Assembly (NCBI GenBank): GCA_902595175.1
Contig: CACJPB010000002.1
Span: forward strand, 62,001-126,000
Direction: 5' to 3'
Source: an uncultured Prochlorococcus sp.
Lineage (GTDB): Bacteria; Cyanobacteriota; Cyanobacteriia; PCC-6307; Cyanobiaceae
DNA: 64,000 nt
The first letter of the stretch is position 1, and the number at the start of each line of letters is the position of its first letter. Below the pieces are notes generated by a model. It did not search any database and was not told the origin of the DNA. It saw nothing but the letters and a program-made list of their open reading frames with translations. The translations under genes and the position numbers were made by a program. Shown here one piece after another: positions 1-8,450 of the stretch.

Positions 1-1124
1 AAATAAGATTTTTTAATATTGGTAGTGGTAATCAAGGAATAGTTCATGTAGTAGCACCGGAATTAGGCCTAACTCAGCCAGGAATGACAATCGCTTGCGG
101 AGATTCTCATACTTCAACTCATGGAGCTTTTGGGTCAATTGCTTTTGGTATAGGTACAAGTCAAGTAAGAGATGTTCTTGCTACCCAAACCTTAGCCATG
201 AACAAATTGAAAGTGAGGCAGATTTGGTGTGACAATACATTATCTAAGGGTGTTTATGCTAAGGATTTAGTCCTTCATATAATTAATAAACTTGGTGTAA
301 AGGCAGGAGTAGGTTTTGCATATGAATTCGCAGGACCTGCGATACATGAATTATCAATGGAAGAAAGGATGACGATATGCAATATGTCTATTGAAGGAGG
401 AGCAAGATGCGGCTACATCAACCCTGATGAAAAGACCTTTAGTTACATTAAAAATAAATTATATGCTCCAAAAAATGAGCATTGGGATAGAGCGCTTAGA
501 TGGTGGGAATCATTAAAAAGCGATGAAAATTCAATTTATGATGACGTAATTAAATTAGATGCTTCTAAGGTAGAACCAACTGTAACCTGGGGGATTACTC
601 CCGGCCAAAGTATAAGCATTAATCAACAAATCCCTCTTTTAGATGAATTATCACCAAATGATAAATTAGTTGCAGAAGAGGCTTATGAATATATGAGTTT
701 CAAGCCTGGACAATTAATAAAAGATACTCCTGTAGACGTTTGTTTCATAGGTAGTTGCACAAATGGAAGAATCAGTGACTTAAGAGTTGCAGCCAAAGTA
801 TTAAAAGGCAAAAAAGTATCTAAGAATGTCAAAGCATTTGCAGTTCCAGGTTCAGAAAAAGTAGCCACTAAAGCAAAACAAGAGGGTCTAGATCAGATAT
901 TTAGGGATTCTGGATTTCAATGGAGAGAACCTGGCTGCTCAATGTGTTTAGCAATGAATTCAGATAAGCTAATAGGTAATCAAGTTAGTGCGAGTTCTAG
1001 TAATAGAAATTTCAAGGGTAGGCAAGGATCTCCCAGTGGAAGAACACTTCTCATGAGTCCAGCAATGGTTGCCGCTGCTGCAATTAATGGCAAAGTCAGT
1101 GACGTTAGAGAATTTATTAACTGA
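1..1124 (+). CDS. leuC: 3-isopropylmalate dehydratase large subunit, 5' truncated
   Basis: The large subunit of isopropylmalate isomerase, which with LeuD converts 2-isopropylmalate to 3-isopropylmalate in leucine synthesis. The reading frame is open from base 3, so the gene enters from the left and lacks its N-terminus. Residues in the first 80 bases already align with the family, so the first internal ATG at 84 is not the true start. The iron-sulfur ligand motifs are visible: GSCTNGR around 753-773 and GCSMC around 933-947. The stop overlaps the leuD start as ATGA, which points to translational coupling of the two subunits. Identity is secure. Confidence 0.97.
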   Translation, partial: IRFFNIGSGNQGIVHVVAPELGLTQPGMTIACGDSHTSTHGAFGSIAFGIGTSQVRDVLATQTLAMNKLKVRQIWCDNTLSKGVYAKDLVLHIINKLGVKAGVGFAYEFAGPAIHELSMEERMTICNMSIEGGARCGYINPDEKTFSYIKNKLYAPKNEHWDRALRWWESLKSDENSIYDDVIKLDASKVEPTVTWGITPGQSISINQQIPLLDELSPNDKLVAEEAYEYMSFKPGQLIKDTPVDVCFIGSCTNGRISDLRVAAKVLKGKKVSKNVKAFAVPGSEKVATKAKQEGLDQIFRDSGFQWREPGCSMCLAMNSDKLIGNQVSASSSNRNFKGRQGSPSGRTLLMSPAMVAAAAINGKVSDVREFIN

Positions 1125-1768
1125 TGAAATCAGAGTTTACCCAGCCAATTGGAAAAATTTCAAATATTAACGGGCAATGTATCCCGTTGATTGGAAATGA
1201 CATTGATACAGATCGAATAATTCCAGCGCGTTTTTTAAAGTGTGTTAACTTTGATTCATTGGGTGAATCTGTTTTTGAAGACGACAGAAAAACTTTAAAA
1301 GGTAAGCATCCTTTTGATCTTGAGGAAAACAAAAATGCCTCGATACTAATTGTTAATAGCAATTTTGGATGTGGTTCCAGCAGAGAGCATGCTCCCCAAG
1401 CGCTTATGAGATGGGGTATAAAAGCAATTATAGGAGAGAGTTTCGCCGATATTTTTTACAGTAACTGTATTGCAATCGGAATTCCATGTTTTACTCTACC
1501 TAAGAATTCTATAGAAGAGATACAAAACTATTGCGATAATAAATTTTTATTTTTAGAAATTGACCTTAAAAATTCATTCGCAAAAGCAAAAGATTTAAGT
1601 TTAAATCTTGAGATTAAAGAAAGCTCAAGAAAAATGTTTTTATCAGGTGAATGGGATGCAACTTCAACACTGCTTGAGAATGAAAACCTTATTGAAAATA
1701 AATTTAATGAATTACCCTATATAGAATTTAATTCTCTTTTAATAGTTAACCAAAACCTTGGTCCATAA
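1124..1768 (+). CDS. leuD: 3-isopropylmalate dehydratase small subunit
   Basis: The 214-residue small (swivel-domain) subunit of isopropylmalate isomerase. The signature NSNFGCGSSREHAPQAL lies at residues 78-94, and GNDIDTDRIIPARF lies near residues 24-37. Its ATG overlaps the leuC stop by one base, so the two are co-transcribed and probably translationally coupled. Length is slightly above the usual 195-205 residues because of a short C-terminal tail. No clear terminator follows it. Confidence 0.97.
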   Translation: MKSEFTQPIGKISNINGQCIPLIGNDIDTDRIIPARFLKCVNFDSLGESVFEDDRKTLKGKHPFDLEENKNASILIVNSNFGCGSSREHAPQALMRWGIKAIIGESFADIFYSNCIAIGIPCFTLPKNSIEEIQNYCDNKFLFLEIDLKNSFAKAKDLSLNLEIKESSRKMFLSGEWDATSTLLENENLIENKFNELPYIEFNSLLIVNQNLGP

Positions 1769-1783
1769 GAGATAACTATTATT

Positions 1784-1909
1784 TTGAATATTGATATTTT
1801 TATTGATTTTGATAATGCAGCTGATACATGATGGCTGAATGAAACTAATCAAAAGCAAAGAGAAGAATATTGATTTTATAATGTACCTGAAATCAATTTA
1901 AGAATTTAA
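1784..1909 (+). pseudogene. Possible decayed small ORF interrupted by two TGA codons
   Basis: In the leuD-psbI gap, a frame from TTG 1784 to TAA 1907-1909 reads like a protein except for TGA codons at 1829 and 1871. Reading both as Trp (one G-to-A change each from TGG) gives a 41-residue peptide containing DFDNAADT, W-W-L-N-E-T and QKQREEY. The composition (acidic, aromatic, no low-complexity run) resembles small Prochlorococcus proteins, but I recognise no family. It may be a recently broken mini-gene or chance. The genome uses TGA as a real stop elsewhere (for example leuC and clpB2), so recoding is unlikely. Confidence 0.3.
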
Positions 1910-1918
1910 TTAAAACAA

Positions 1919-2047
1919 TTAATCTTGGGGACTTTCTAGATCTTTTCTATTTGGAGTCCTTGTTGGGTCACTTGCTAAAAATCCGAAAAGAAATATTCCA
2001 ACAAAGAAAAAGACAATAGTGTAAACAGAGATTTTTAAGGCGAGCAT
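1919..2047 (-). CDS. psbI: Photosystem II reaction centre protein PsbI
   Basis: A 42-residue single-span membrane protein read on the minus strand. It begins [19 protein letters not shown] and ends in a charged tail containing [16 protein letters not shown]. This matches PsbI, a low-molecular-mass subunit next to D1 and CP43 that helps stabilise photosystem II. The stop TAA is at 1919-1921 and the ATG at 2045-2047. The gene is too short for routine ORF cut-offs. It lies in a photosystem II mini-cluster with psbN and psbH. Confidence 0.96.
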
Positions 2048-2155
2048 GGAATTACTAGTGCTGACAGATTTATATCCTATTAAATTTATAATTAAACTAT
2101 GGTTAATTGTTTACTTTTTGTATTTTTGGTAAATTTTGAAATACTTTAAGATTAA

Positions 2156-2308
2156 TTAATCATCATGATCGTCCCAAGGATCTGTAAGCTTGGCTGCTTT
2201 AGGTCCAAAGGCAGTCCAAAGACCAAAACCGGTCAAAGCTAAAAGTAAAGCTAGGATTGTTACAGCTATAGAAACTGCAGGATCTGGAGCTGATGATAAA
2301 GTTTGCAT
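2156..2308 (-). CDS. psbN: Photosystem II assembly protein PsbN
   Basis: A 50-residue single-span protein on the minus strand starting MQTLSSAPDPAVSIAVTI, with a hydrophobic helix (roughly residues 11-30), GFGLWTAFGPKAAKL and an acidic end. This is PsbN, needed for early photosystem II assembly and repair rather than being a structural subunit. It diverges from psbH about 80 bases away, the conserved opposed psbN/psbH arrangement of cyanobacteria and plastids. The ATG is at 2306-2308 and the stop at 2156-2158. Confidence 0.95.
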   Translation of the reverse strand: MQTLSSAPDPAVSIAVTILALLLALTGFGLWTAFGPKAAKLTDPWDDHDD

Positions 2309-2388
2309 CAATTTTGCTAAGTTTGTAAACAATTTATGTATTAGTTCTTATACAATAGCGAAATAATAACCGATTTTGTGAATTTAAC

Positions 2389-2589
2389 ATGGGTCAAAAA
2401 ACAGCATTAGGAAGTCTTTTAAAAGCAATTGGCAACTCAGGACAAGGGAAAGTTGTACCTGGTTGGGGAGCGGTTCCTATCATGACAGTAATTGGTCTAC
2501 TACTTTTGGTTTTCTTAGTTATTCTTCTCCAAATTTATAACCAATCGTTACTACTACAAGGTTTCTCAGTAGACTGGAACGGAAATTAA
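2389..2589 (+). CDS. psbH: Photosystem II protein PsbH
   Basis: A 66-residue single-span photosystem II subunit starting [22 protein letters not shown] transmembrane helix covers roughly residues 29-49 and GFSVDWNGN forms the C-terminus. PsbH binds near CP47 and supports quinone exchange and D1 repair. It is divergent from psbN and followed at once by a terminator-like hairpin. Length and sequence are typical. Confidence 0.97.
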   Translation: MGQKTALGSLLKAIGNSGQGKVVPGWGAVPIMTVIGLLLLVFLVILLQIYNQSLLLQGFSVDWNGN

Positions 2590-2612
2590 ATTTCTGTAAT
2601 TTACCTAAAAAG

Positions 2613-2651
2613 TTATTTGGTTAATGTAAAAATTGCCAAATAATTTTTTTT
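2613..2651 (+). terminator. Rho-independent terminator after psbH
   Basis: Inverted repeat TTATTTGG (2613-2620) / CCAAATAA (2636-2643) followed by a run of T to about 2651. It sits 24 bases after the psbH stop and before pth, so it probably ends the psbH transcript. The stem is AU-rich, hence only moderate confidence. Confidence 0.6.
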
Positions 2652-2728
2652 AATTTTTGTTTTTATTAATTAGTTATAGTTTGTATATATTCATAATTCT
2701 CAAACAAAAAGAGATTTAGTAATAAACA

Positions 2729-3331
2729 ATGAAAGAAATATTTTTAATTGGATTAGGAAATCCTGGTAAAAAATACTCAAAAAGTAGACATAATATAGGT
2801 TTTTTACTGCTTGAAAATCTCTCGAAAAAATATAATTCAAATTTTTTTTTAAAAGATAAGCTTAAAAGTTCATGCTCAGAATTTCAAATCAATGATTCTA
2901 CTTTCAGGTTATTCTTACCAAATACGTTTATGAATAACAGTGGTGATGCTGTCAGAGCAATAGTTGATTGGTACAAAATAAATTTAGATCAGATTTTTAT
3001 AATAGTCGATGATAAAGATCTCCCCCTTGGAAAAATAAGATTTAGAAAAAAAGGAAGCTCAGGTGGACATAATGGTCTTAAAAGTATTATTGAAAAATTG
3101 CAAACTCAAAACTTTAATAGAATAAGAATCGGTATTGGTTCACCTCCTGTTATAAATGGAAAAAATAATTTCAATACCATTTCACATGTATTAGGAAATA
3201 TTTCAATAGAAGAAAAATCAATATTGGATAAAGTATATACGAGAGTAATAGAATCCCTTGAACAACTAAATACTAAAAAAGAAGAATTTATAATAAATGA
3301 ATTAAATTCTTTTGATAAAGACCAACCTTAA
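2729..3331 (+). CDS. pth: Peptidyl-tRNA hydrolase
   Basis: A 200-residue cytosolic enzyme that releases peptides from peptidyl-tRNA dropped by ribosomes. The start reads GLGNPGKKYSKSRHNIGF (residues 8-25), with catalytic His21. The substrate-binding N residues appear in NTFMNNSG, and GSSGGHNGLKS is the other family signature. The length is normal. The next small gene begins three bases after its stop, so the two are probably co-transcribed. Confidence 0.97.
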   Translation: MKEIFLIGLGNPGKKYSKSRHNIGFLLLENLSKKYNSNFFLKDKLKSSCSEFQINDSTFRLFLPNTFMNNSGDAVRAIVDWYKINLDQIFIIVDDKDLPLGKIRFRKKGSSGGHNGLKSIIEKLQTQNFNRIRIGIGSPPVINGKNNFNTISHVLGNISIEEKSILDKVYTRVIESLEQLNTKKEEFIINELNSFDKDQP

Positions 3332-3334
3332 GAA

Positions 3335-3592
3335 ATGCGTTCAAAACCTGAAACGATTGCCAATGTAAGAGTTAAGGAATATTGCTTCTCAAAAAAGCAA
3401 ATTCAAGGGGTTGTGGAAGCTAGTCAATTTAAGTGGACTTTTACTTGGTCTTTTCATAAAGGTTTATTAACGGTAAATCCACCTTTGGGAAGAGCATTAA
3501 TTGAGGATTCATTATTGAGATTTTTATTAAAAAAAGATTATGAACTTGAAGCAGGTAATGAATATAAATTCACTATTTCAGCCAAGTTTTAA
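3335..3592 (+). CDS. Small conserved cyanobacterial protein, DUF3146-like
   Basis: An 85-residue soluble protein rich in aromatic residues and charge (FKWTFTWSFHKGLLTVNPPLGRAL), which I match from memory to the cyanobacterial DUF3146 family; the function is unknown. It follows pth by 3 bases. Its last 20 bases overlap, tail to tail, the end of the YqgF-like gene on the minus strand. The compact conserved core argues for a real gene; the family name is less certain. Confidence 0.8.
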   Translation: MRSKPETIANVRVKEYCFSKKQIQGVVEASQFKWTFTWSFHKGLLTVNPPLGRALIEDSLLRFLLKKDYELEAGNEYKFTISAKF

Positions 3593-4010
3593 AATCTATA
3601 TTTTGATTCAAAGTAAACTTGATTTTGCAATAATCTTCAAGAATTATCAAGGCTGATATCGCATCAAGATTTTTATTCAGAATAAAAACCTCTCTAGGCA
3701 TTAAAAACTTAAGACCACTAATTGGAAAAAGTTCGAAATATCTTGCTTTAGCCCTATAAGTAGTATTTTTTTCCTCAAAAATTATTATTTCTTTTTTAAA
3801 AAAATTAAGTTTTTCTTCAATTTCTCTACTGGTGGTACCATTGCCAATAATGATTTGTGATATGTCCTCAGTGGTAATTAAATTTCTGACATAATTCTCA
3901 ATTAATGTACTTCTAATAATTATCGCTTTATAAACTTTTTTTTGACTTATTTCAGCTAAGACTAAGCCGCATTTGCTTTTCCCTGGATCAATAGTTATTA
4001 CTCTAGGCAT
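3573..4010 (-). CDS. YqgF/RuvC-like RNase H-fold protein
   Basis: A 145-residue protein starting MPRVITIDPGKSKCGLVLAE, the first strand of an RNase H-fold nuclease with a metal-ligand Asp at position 8. A second IIIGNGTTSRE segment and an acidic DAISALIILEDY near the end fit the RuvC/YqgF superfamily, whose members include the 16S rRNA-maturation nuclease RuvX. It is probably a cyanobacterial paralogue, not classical RuvX. It starts directly after the DUF3084 gene (0 to 1 base gap), so they form one unit downstream of ntcA. Confidence 0.75.
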   Translation of the reverse strand: MPRVITIDPGKSKCGLVLAEISQKKVYKAIIIRSTLIENYVRNLITTEDISQIIIGNGTTSREIEEKLNFFKKEIIIFEEKNTTYRAKARYFELFPISGLKFLMPREVFILNKNLDAISALIILEDYCKIKFTLNQNIDFKTWLK

Positions 4011-4976
4011 TTAAGAAGCAATTTTTAAAATATTTATTTCAACGATTATAGGTTCTACAGTTTTACTATCTCTCAAAGATACTACTTCTAACTTAAATTT
4101 GATATTTTGATTTTCTTGAAGAAAGTCTTTAATTTTCTTTACAAAATTTCCTTTTGTATTGATTTCACTAACTTGTGATCCTTTTGACTTAATTTCATCC
4201 CTTGTTTCTCTAAGCAATGATTTAATTTTTAAATTTATTGATTTAAGATTTAAATCATTTTCTTCCATAATTGAACTTGTAATAACATCCCCTTTTTTAA
4301 CTACAAATTTATTCTCTAATAAATCAGGAGATACAAAAACATAATTATCCCCTTTTAAAACATTTGTTGCTGATTTAATTAATAAAATCCAGTTACCACC
4401 TTTACCAGCAGTTGTCTCAATTTTTGTAATATCGCTAGGTCTCCACAAAAGAATGTTTTTTGCTTCTTTATTTATTGGGATAACAATTTTCCTTACAAAT
4501 TTATCAGCTTCATTAAAGATTTTTGTTAAGTCTAGTTTTATATTTAAGCTGGAATTAATTTCAGCAATAAATAAAGTTTGGCCTCTCTTAATAACAATAT
4601 TTCCTCTCCTAAATTCTTTAATATTTTTTTTTAATTGATTTAAATCCTTTTCTTTTTGAATTATTTTACCTTCAAGTTCCTTTCTTTCTTCCTGTAAAGG
4701 GATTAAAGCCTTTTTACTTTCATCTAAAGTTTTTTGCAAGAAAGGGATATCAACAAAAAGTCTTTGTCTAAATTCTTCACTAACTAAAATCAACAACCCT
4801 ATTGATATTGAACTAATAAATCCCCCAGTAATTATGGTTATTATAGTTGCTGTTTTTTTAGGTCTTAATTTTAAGATACTAAATCTTGCTTTACCAATCT
4901 TTGTGCCAAGAATATCCCCAAATGGTGCAATTAATCCTCCTAGTAATATTAAAAAAACAATTAAAATCCAAGCCAC
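4011..4976 (-). CDS. DUF3084 family membrane and coiled-coil protein
   Basis: A 321-residue protein with an N-terminal hydrophobic segment (residues 1-20), a second membrane span (about 43-65) and a charged coiled-coil stretch (about 75-120, QEERKELEGKIIQKEKDL). A globular domain follows that includes VFVSPDLLENKF. I recognise the DUF3084 pattern of cyanobacteria; the function is unknown. It lies between ntcA and the YqgF-like gene in the same direction and may be part of an ntcA read-through unit. Confidence 0.8.
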   Translation of the reverse strand: MAWILIVFLILLGGLIAPFGDILGTKIGKARFSILKLRPKKTATIITIITGGFISSISIGLLILVSEEFRQRLFVDIPFLQKTLDESKKALIPLQEERKELEGKIIQKEKDLNQLKKNIKEFRRGNIVIKRGQTLFIAEINSSLNIKLDLTKIFNEADKFVRKIVIPINKEAKNILLWRPSDITKIETTAGKGGNWILLIKSATNVLKGDNYVFVSPDLLENKFVVKKGDVITSSIMEENDLNLKSINLKIKSLLRETRDEIKSKGSQVSEINTKGNFVKKIKDFLQENQNIKFKLEVVSLRDSKTVEPIIVEINILKIAS

Positions 4977-5015
4977 ACTTTTTCATACGTTCACTACATC
5001 ATAATTTATGATGAA

Positions 5016-5750
5016 TCAATTAAATCTTTTTGCAAGAGCAATAGGATCGAACACTGTGATCTTCTTTCTTTCGATATTAAGCAGCCCTGAATCCTTTAAA
5101 TCTCCCAACAATCTTGTAATGGTTACTCTTGTAGAACCAATAGCTTCAGCAATTGCCTGATGTGAAAGACGTAGATCTATTGTAATACCTTTTTCACCTG
5201 CAACTCCAAAGTCTCTACAAAGAACCATTAAAAAACTTACTAAACGAGAAGACATATCTCTATGTGTAAGAGTTTCTATCATTGTTTCAGTTTGCAGGAT
5301 TCTACTTGAAAGGCCCTGTAACAGTAATAGTCCGACTGATGCATCTTCCTCAATAGCTCTTAAAACAGAATTTGCAGGTGCTGTTATCATTTCAACTCTT
5401 GTGAATGCTATCGCATGATAAAAACGATCAGATCTATGGCCTGTTAGAAGAGATAGAACACCAAAGAGACTATTTTCTCTTAAAAGAGCAACAGTTATTT
5501 CTTCACCTGACTCATAAACTCTTGAAAGTCTTACCGCTCCTCTTCTTATAAGATAAACCCTTTCGGCAGGGTCGCCAGGGAAAAATATTGTTTTAGATCT
5601 CTCAACCATTTCTGTGCTTGCTCCATCTAGACCTTTAATAACCTCCATTAAAGTTCTATTGATCGGAAAACGTTCTCCAACGGAGTTAATTTTACTTTGT
5701 CCTGACTGTTGCGAACTAAAGCGGTTGAATCCTCGTGAAGCAGGTATCAT
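5016..5750 (-). CDS. ntcA: Global nitrogen regulator NtcA
   Basis: A 244-residue CRP/FNR-family transcription factor that activates nitrogen-assimilation genes when 2-oxoglutarate signals nitrogen shortage. The cyclic-nucleotide-like effector domain covers about residues 50-150 ([20 protein letters not shown]). The winged helix-turn-helix is at about 195-222 ([20 protein letters not shown]), identical in style to NtcA rather than other CRP proteins. The start ATG lies about 50 bases below an NtcA-like site, consistent with the known autoregulation of the family. Identity is secure. Confidence 0.98.
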   Translation of the reverse strand: MIPASRGFNRFSSQQSGQSKINSVGERFPINRTLMEVIKGLDGASTEMVERSKTIFFPGDPAERVYLIRRGAVRLSRVYESGEEITVALLRENSLFGVLSLLTGHRSDRFYHAIAFTRVEMITAPANSVLRAIEEDASVGLLLLQGLSSRILQTETMIETLTHRDMSSRLVSFLMVLCRDFGVAGEKGITIDLRLSHQAIAEAIGSTRVTITRLLGDLKDSGLLNIERKKITVFDPIALAKRFN

Positions 5751-5770
5751 AAATATCTTGACTATTAAAA

Positions 5771-5812
5771 AATTTAAGGAGACACTCTAAAAAATCTTGT
5801 ATCAACAGTAAC
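5771..5812 (-). promoter_or_regulatory. Candidate NtcA-activated promoter of ntcA
   Basis: Read on the minus strand: GTT (5812-5810), 8 bases, TAC (5801-5799), 22 bases, then TAAATT (5776-5771). The NtcA class II promoter is GTA-N8-TAC-N20-24-TAN3T, so there is one mismatch in the first half-site. The predicted transcript would start near 5764 and carry a leader of only about 14 bases. Autoregulation of ntcA is established in other cyanobacteria; this exact site is an inference. Confidence 0.5.
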
Positions 5813-5894
5813 AATTTTCAATTCTTATTAGTTGATTTATAAGCTATTTTCTGGCAGTTTTCACTTGATAAACCCTTTTTTAAGTAAAATTACA

Positions 5895-5935
5895 CTATAT
5901 GCAGTGTCAATAGATTCTAATTATACTGCATGTAG
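5895..5935. repeat. 11-bp inverted repeat before the corrinoid-enzyme-like gene
   Basis: CTATATGCAGT (5895-5905) and ACTGCATGTAG (5925-5935) are reverse complements at 10 of 11 positions, separated by 19 bases. A TATACT -10-like box (5922-5927) overlaps the right arm, and the gene start follows at 5950. The spacing fits a two-site operator for a dimeric regulator better than an RNA hairpin. The regulator is unknown. Confidence 0.45.
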
Positions 5936-5949
5936 AAAGAATCTTAATA

Positions 5950-6531
5950 ATGGTAATTAGTACATCACATAACTATTCCAAAAGTAATCCTGATGTTGTA
6001 AATATAAATACCGCTAACAAAATTAACTTAAAAAGATTTACACAAAACGGACAAATTCAAATCTATCATTCTTCATATCGAGGAAGCTACCCATCTATTA
6101 TTAGAGATTCTCTAAGAAATGCCGCTCTTGGCAGGAAAGTCCTCTTAATACAATTTATGAAAGGAGGGGTTAAACAAGGAGTTGATAATCCAGTAACGCT
6201 TTGTGGTAATTTAACCTGGATAAGATCATCGCATTCCTTTGATCAATATGAATCTGAATCAATTGAAGATAATAAAAATTTAAAAAAATCTATTCAAGAA
6301 TCTACTTTGGAATTATGGAATTTTTGTAAAAAAGAACTGCAGTCCGGCGAGAATGATCAAATCATACTTGATGAAATTTTTTTAGCTATTGATATGAAAA
6401 TTATCCATAAAGATGATTTGATTTCAACACTTGAAAACCGATTTATATCAGGAGATGTAATCCTTACTGGTACAGATATTCCTAAAGAACTATTATTAAT
6501 GGCCAACCAAATTACCGAGCTTCGCTCATAA
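5950..6531 (+). CDS. CobA/BtuR-like protein with degenerate P-loop
   Basis: A 193-residue protein resembling ATP:corrinoid adenosyltransferases (BtuR/CobO): I see QIYHSSYRGSYPSIIRDSLR, then GRKVLLIQFMKGG (about 62-74), a helical middle, IILDEIFLAID (about 138-148) and LTGTDIPKELL near the end. The family Walker A (GKGKTT) should lie just before the first helix but is replaced by SYRGSYPS with no GK[ST]. So cob(I)alamin adenosylation is doubtful. It may bind another ligand or be a regulatory relative. It is divergent from ntcA and followed by dcd after 4 bases, suggesting one operon with dcd-thyX. Confidence 0.7.
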   Translation: MVISTSHNYSKSNPDVVNINTANKINLKRFTQNGQIQIYHSSYRGSYPSIIRDSLRNAALGRKVLLIQFMKGGVKQGVDNPVTLCGNLTWIRSSHSFDQYESESIEDNKNLKKSIQESTLELWNFCKKELQSGENDQIILDEIFLAIDMKIIHKDDLISTLENRFISGDVILTGTDIPKELLLMANQITELRS

Positions 6532-6535
6532 AACA

Positions 6536-7129
6536 ATGCTAAAAAATGATCTCTGGATAAATCAAAAAGCTTCGGAAGGAATGATAAAACCCTTTCAATC
6601 AAATTTGGTGAGACATCTTGAGCCTGACAATAAACAAAAGCCAGTTTTAAGTTACGGATGTTCATCTTATGGCTATGATTTAAGACTTTCATCAAAAGAA
6701 TTCCTAATTTTCAGACATATTCCTGGTACTGTGATGAACCCCAAAAAGTTTAATCCCAATAATTTAGAGAAAACTATTCTTCACCATGATAATGATGGAG
6801 ACTTTTTTATTCTTCCTGCTCACTCCTATGGTTTAGGAGTTGCTTTAGAAAAGATGCAAGTGCCAGAAAATATAACTGTAATCTGTATAGGCAAAAGTAC
6901 TTACGCAAGACTTGGAATAATTGTTAATACAACACCCGCAGAGGCAGGTTGGGAAGGTCATTTAACTTTAGAGTTTAGTAATAGTTCAGGTGCAGATTGC
7001 AGAATTTATGCCAATGAGGGTATTTGCCAACTTCTCTTTTTTGAAGGCGATCCGTGCTCTACAACCTATGAAGATAGAAGAGGTAAATATCAAAACCAAC
7101 CAGAAAAAGTAACTCTTGCAAAGATCTAA
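6536..7129 (+). CDS. dcd: dCTP deaminase
   Basis: A 197-residue enzyme that deaminates dCTP to dUTP and so feeds dTMP synthesis. The family signatures are visible: SYGYDLRLS near residue 43, GKSTYARLGI near 123, and the catalytic-Glu segment AGWEGHLTLEFSN near 140-152. It lies 4 bases after the CobA-like gene and one base before thyX. With thyX it gives a direct dCTP to dUMP to dTMP route, assuming a dUTPase activity elsewhere. Confidence 0.95.
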   Translation: MLKNDLWINQKASEGMIKPFQSNLVRHLEPDNKQKPVLSYGCSSYGYDLRLSSKEFLIFRHIPGTVMNPKKFNPNNLEKTILHHDNDGDFFILPAHSYGLGVALEKMQVPENITVICIGKSTYARLGIIVNTTPAEAGWEGHLTLEFSNSSGADCRIYANEGICQLLFFEGDPCSTTYEDRRGKYQNQPEKVTLAKI

Positions 7130-7130
7130 A

Positions 7131-7763
7131 ATGAGTAAAGTTGAACTAATTTCGCTAACTCCTGATGCCGAAAAAACCATGGCTTACATTGCAAGAGTTA
7201 GTAATCCAAAAAATCAGGAAAATGAAGACTATTCAAAATTATTGAGTTATTGCATTAAAAATGAACATTGGAGTGTTTTTGAACAGTCATTTATGACCTT
7301 ACAAATAGAAACTAACAGAGGAATTGCTGCCCAAATTTTAAGACATAGATCTTTTACTTTCCAAGAATTTTCACAGAGATATGCAGATAGTTCTCAATTG
7401 GGTAATATTCCTTTACCAGAGTTAAGACGTCAAGATTTTAAAAACAGGCAAAATTCAATTCCTGATCTCCCTGATGAGTTAAAAAAAAGATTCAATGAAA
7501 AAATTGGTTTGCATTTTCAGGCTGCTTCAGAATTATATGAAGATTTACTTGCTGAAGGCGTAGCCAAAGAATGTGCAAGATTTGTTTTACCATTAGCAAC
7601 TCCAACAAGAATCTATATGTCTGGATCATGCAGATCGTGGATACATTACATTCATTTAAGATCAGCTCACGGCACTCAAAAAGAACATAAGTCTATAGCC
7701 CAAAATTGCAAGTCTATTTTTAAAAAAAGTTTTCCTATTGTATCAAAATCTTTAGAGTGGTAA
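7131..7763 (+). CDS. thyX: Flavin-dependent thymidylate synthase ThyX
   Basis: A 210-residue FAD-dependent enzyme making dTMP from dUMP with methylene-tetrahydrofolate and NADPH. The signature RHRSFTFQEFSQRY is at residues 71-84, and the substrate-binding SGSCRSWIHYIHLR is near the end. I chose the ATG at 7131, one base after the dcd stop, over an upstream ATG at 7116 lying inside dcd. It replaces the ThyA enzyme, as is usual in Prochlorococcus. It pairs functionally with dcd. Confidence 0.96.
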   Translation: MSKVELISLTPDAEKTMAYIARVSNPKNQENEDYSKLLSYCIKNEHWSVFEQSFMTLQIETNRGIAAQILRHRSFTFQEFSQRYADSSQLGNIPLPELRRQDFKNRQNSIPDLPDELKKRFNEKIGLHFQAASELYEDLLAEGVAKECARFVLPLATPTRIYMSGSCRSWIHYIHLRSAHGTQKEHKSIAQNCKSIFKKSFPIVSKSLEW

Positions 7764-7766
7764 TAG

Positions 7767-8357
7767 TTATCCATGACTGCGAGGACTAACCTCTTTATTT
7801 TTATTTTCTTGAATTGTTGAAAATTCAGAATTAATAATTTCCTCAAAAGGTTTCTCTTCTTTTTTTATATCATTAATAGAATTTCTTATTTTTATTTCAT
7901 CTTGTTTACCAATAAAAGTAGATATTAGATTACCCTTATTATCAAAAAGATTAATTTGAGGAATCCCATTGACAGAAAACTGCTGGATATAATTACCCCA
8001 TTTTTGATTATCAACATTTAGAAAAACAAAATTAATATCTTTTTCATATTCATCTTTAAAATCAGAAACTTTTGGAGCCATTTCTTTACAAACTTCACAC
8101 CATTCAGCATAAAATTCCAAAAATGTTGGTTTATTGTTTGTAAAAGCTATTTCAGGGTCAACAGATAATTCTCCAAAACTCTTTAGAAGATAAGTTGATT
8201 TAAACAAGAAATTTTTAAACAAAAACAAAGAAATGATAACAATAGATATAATCAAAATAAATATTGCTTTAAAATTTGGTTTTAAAATTTGCTGTTGATT
8301 CTCAAATTGCACTTTTAAAGAATTACCAACTATAAACATCTTAAATAAGTTAAACAA
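7767..8357 (-). CDS. Membrane-anchored thioredoxin (TxlA/HCF164-like)
   Basis: A 196-residue protein with one transmembrane helix (about residues 30-52) followed by a thioredoxin domain. The active-site motif is WCEVC (Cys87 and Cys90), and the cis-proline segment is NGIPQINLF. Such proteins carry reducing power to the thylakoid lumen or periplasm, for example in cytochrome maturation (HCF164 in plants, TxlA in Synechococcus). The start could be Met1 or Met7. It converges with thyX, with 3 bases between the stops. Confidence 0.88.
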   Translation of the reverse strand: MFNLFKMFIVGNSLKVQFENQQQILKPNFKAIFILIISIVIISLFLFKNFLFKSTYLLKSFGELSVDPEIAFTNNKPTFLEFYAEWCEVCKEMAPKVSDFKDEYEKDINFVFLNVDNQKWGNYIQQFSVNGIPQINLFDNKGNLISTFIGKQDEIKIRNSINDIKKEEKPFEEIINSEFSTIQENKNKEVSPRSHG

Positions 8358-8450
8358 ATAAAGAGAATTGAAATCTATGAGCTTTTAATCAACTGATAAA
8401 ATAAGAAATGAATAATTATCAAAAATTTCTTTGATTCCTGAAATCTTATT

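Noticed and set aside
2590..2728. tatA between psbH and pth
   Set aside because: I recalled such an order in some strains, but this 139-base gap holds only a terminator and AT-rich sequence with no coding frame.
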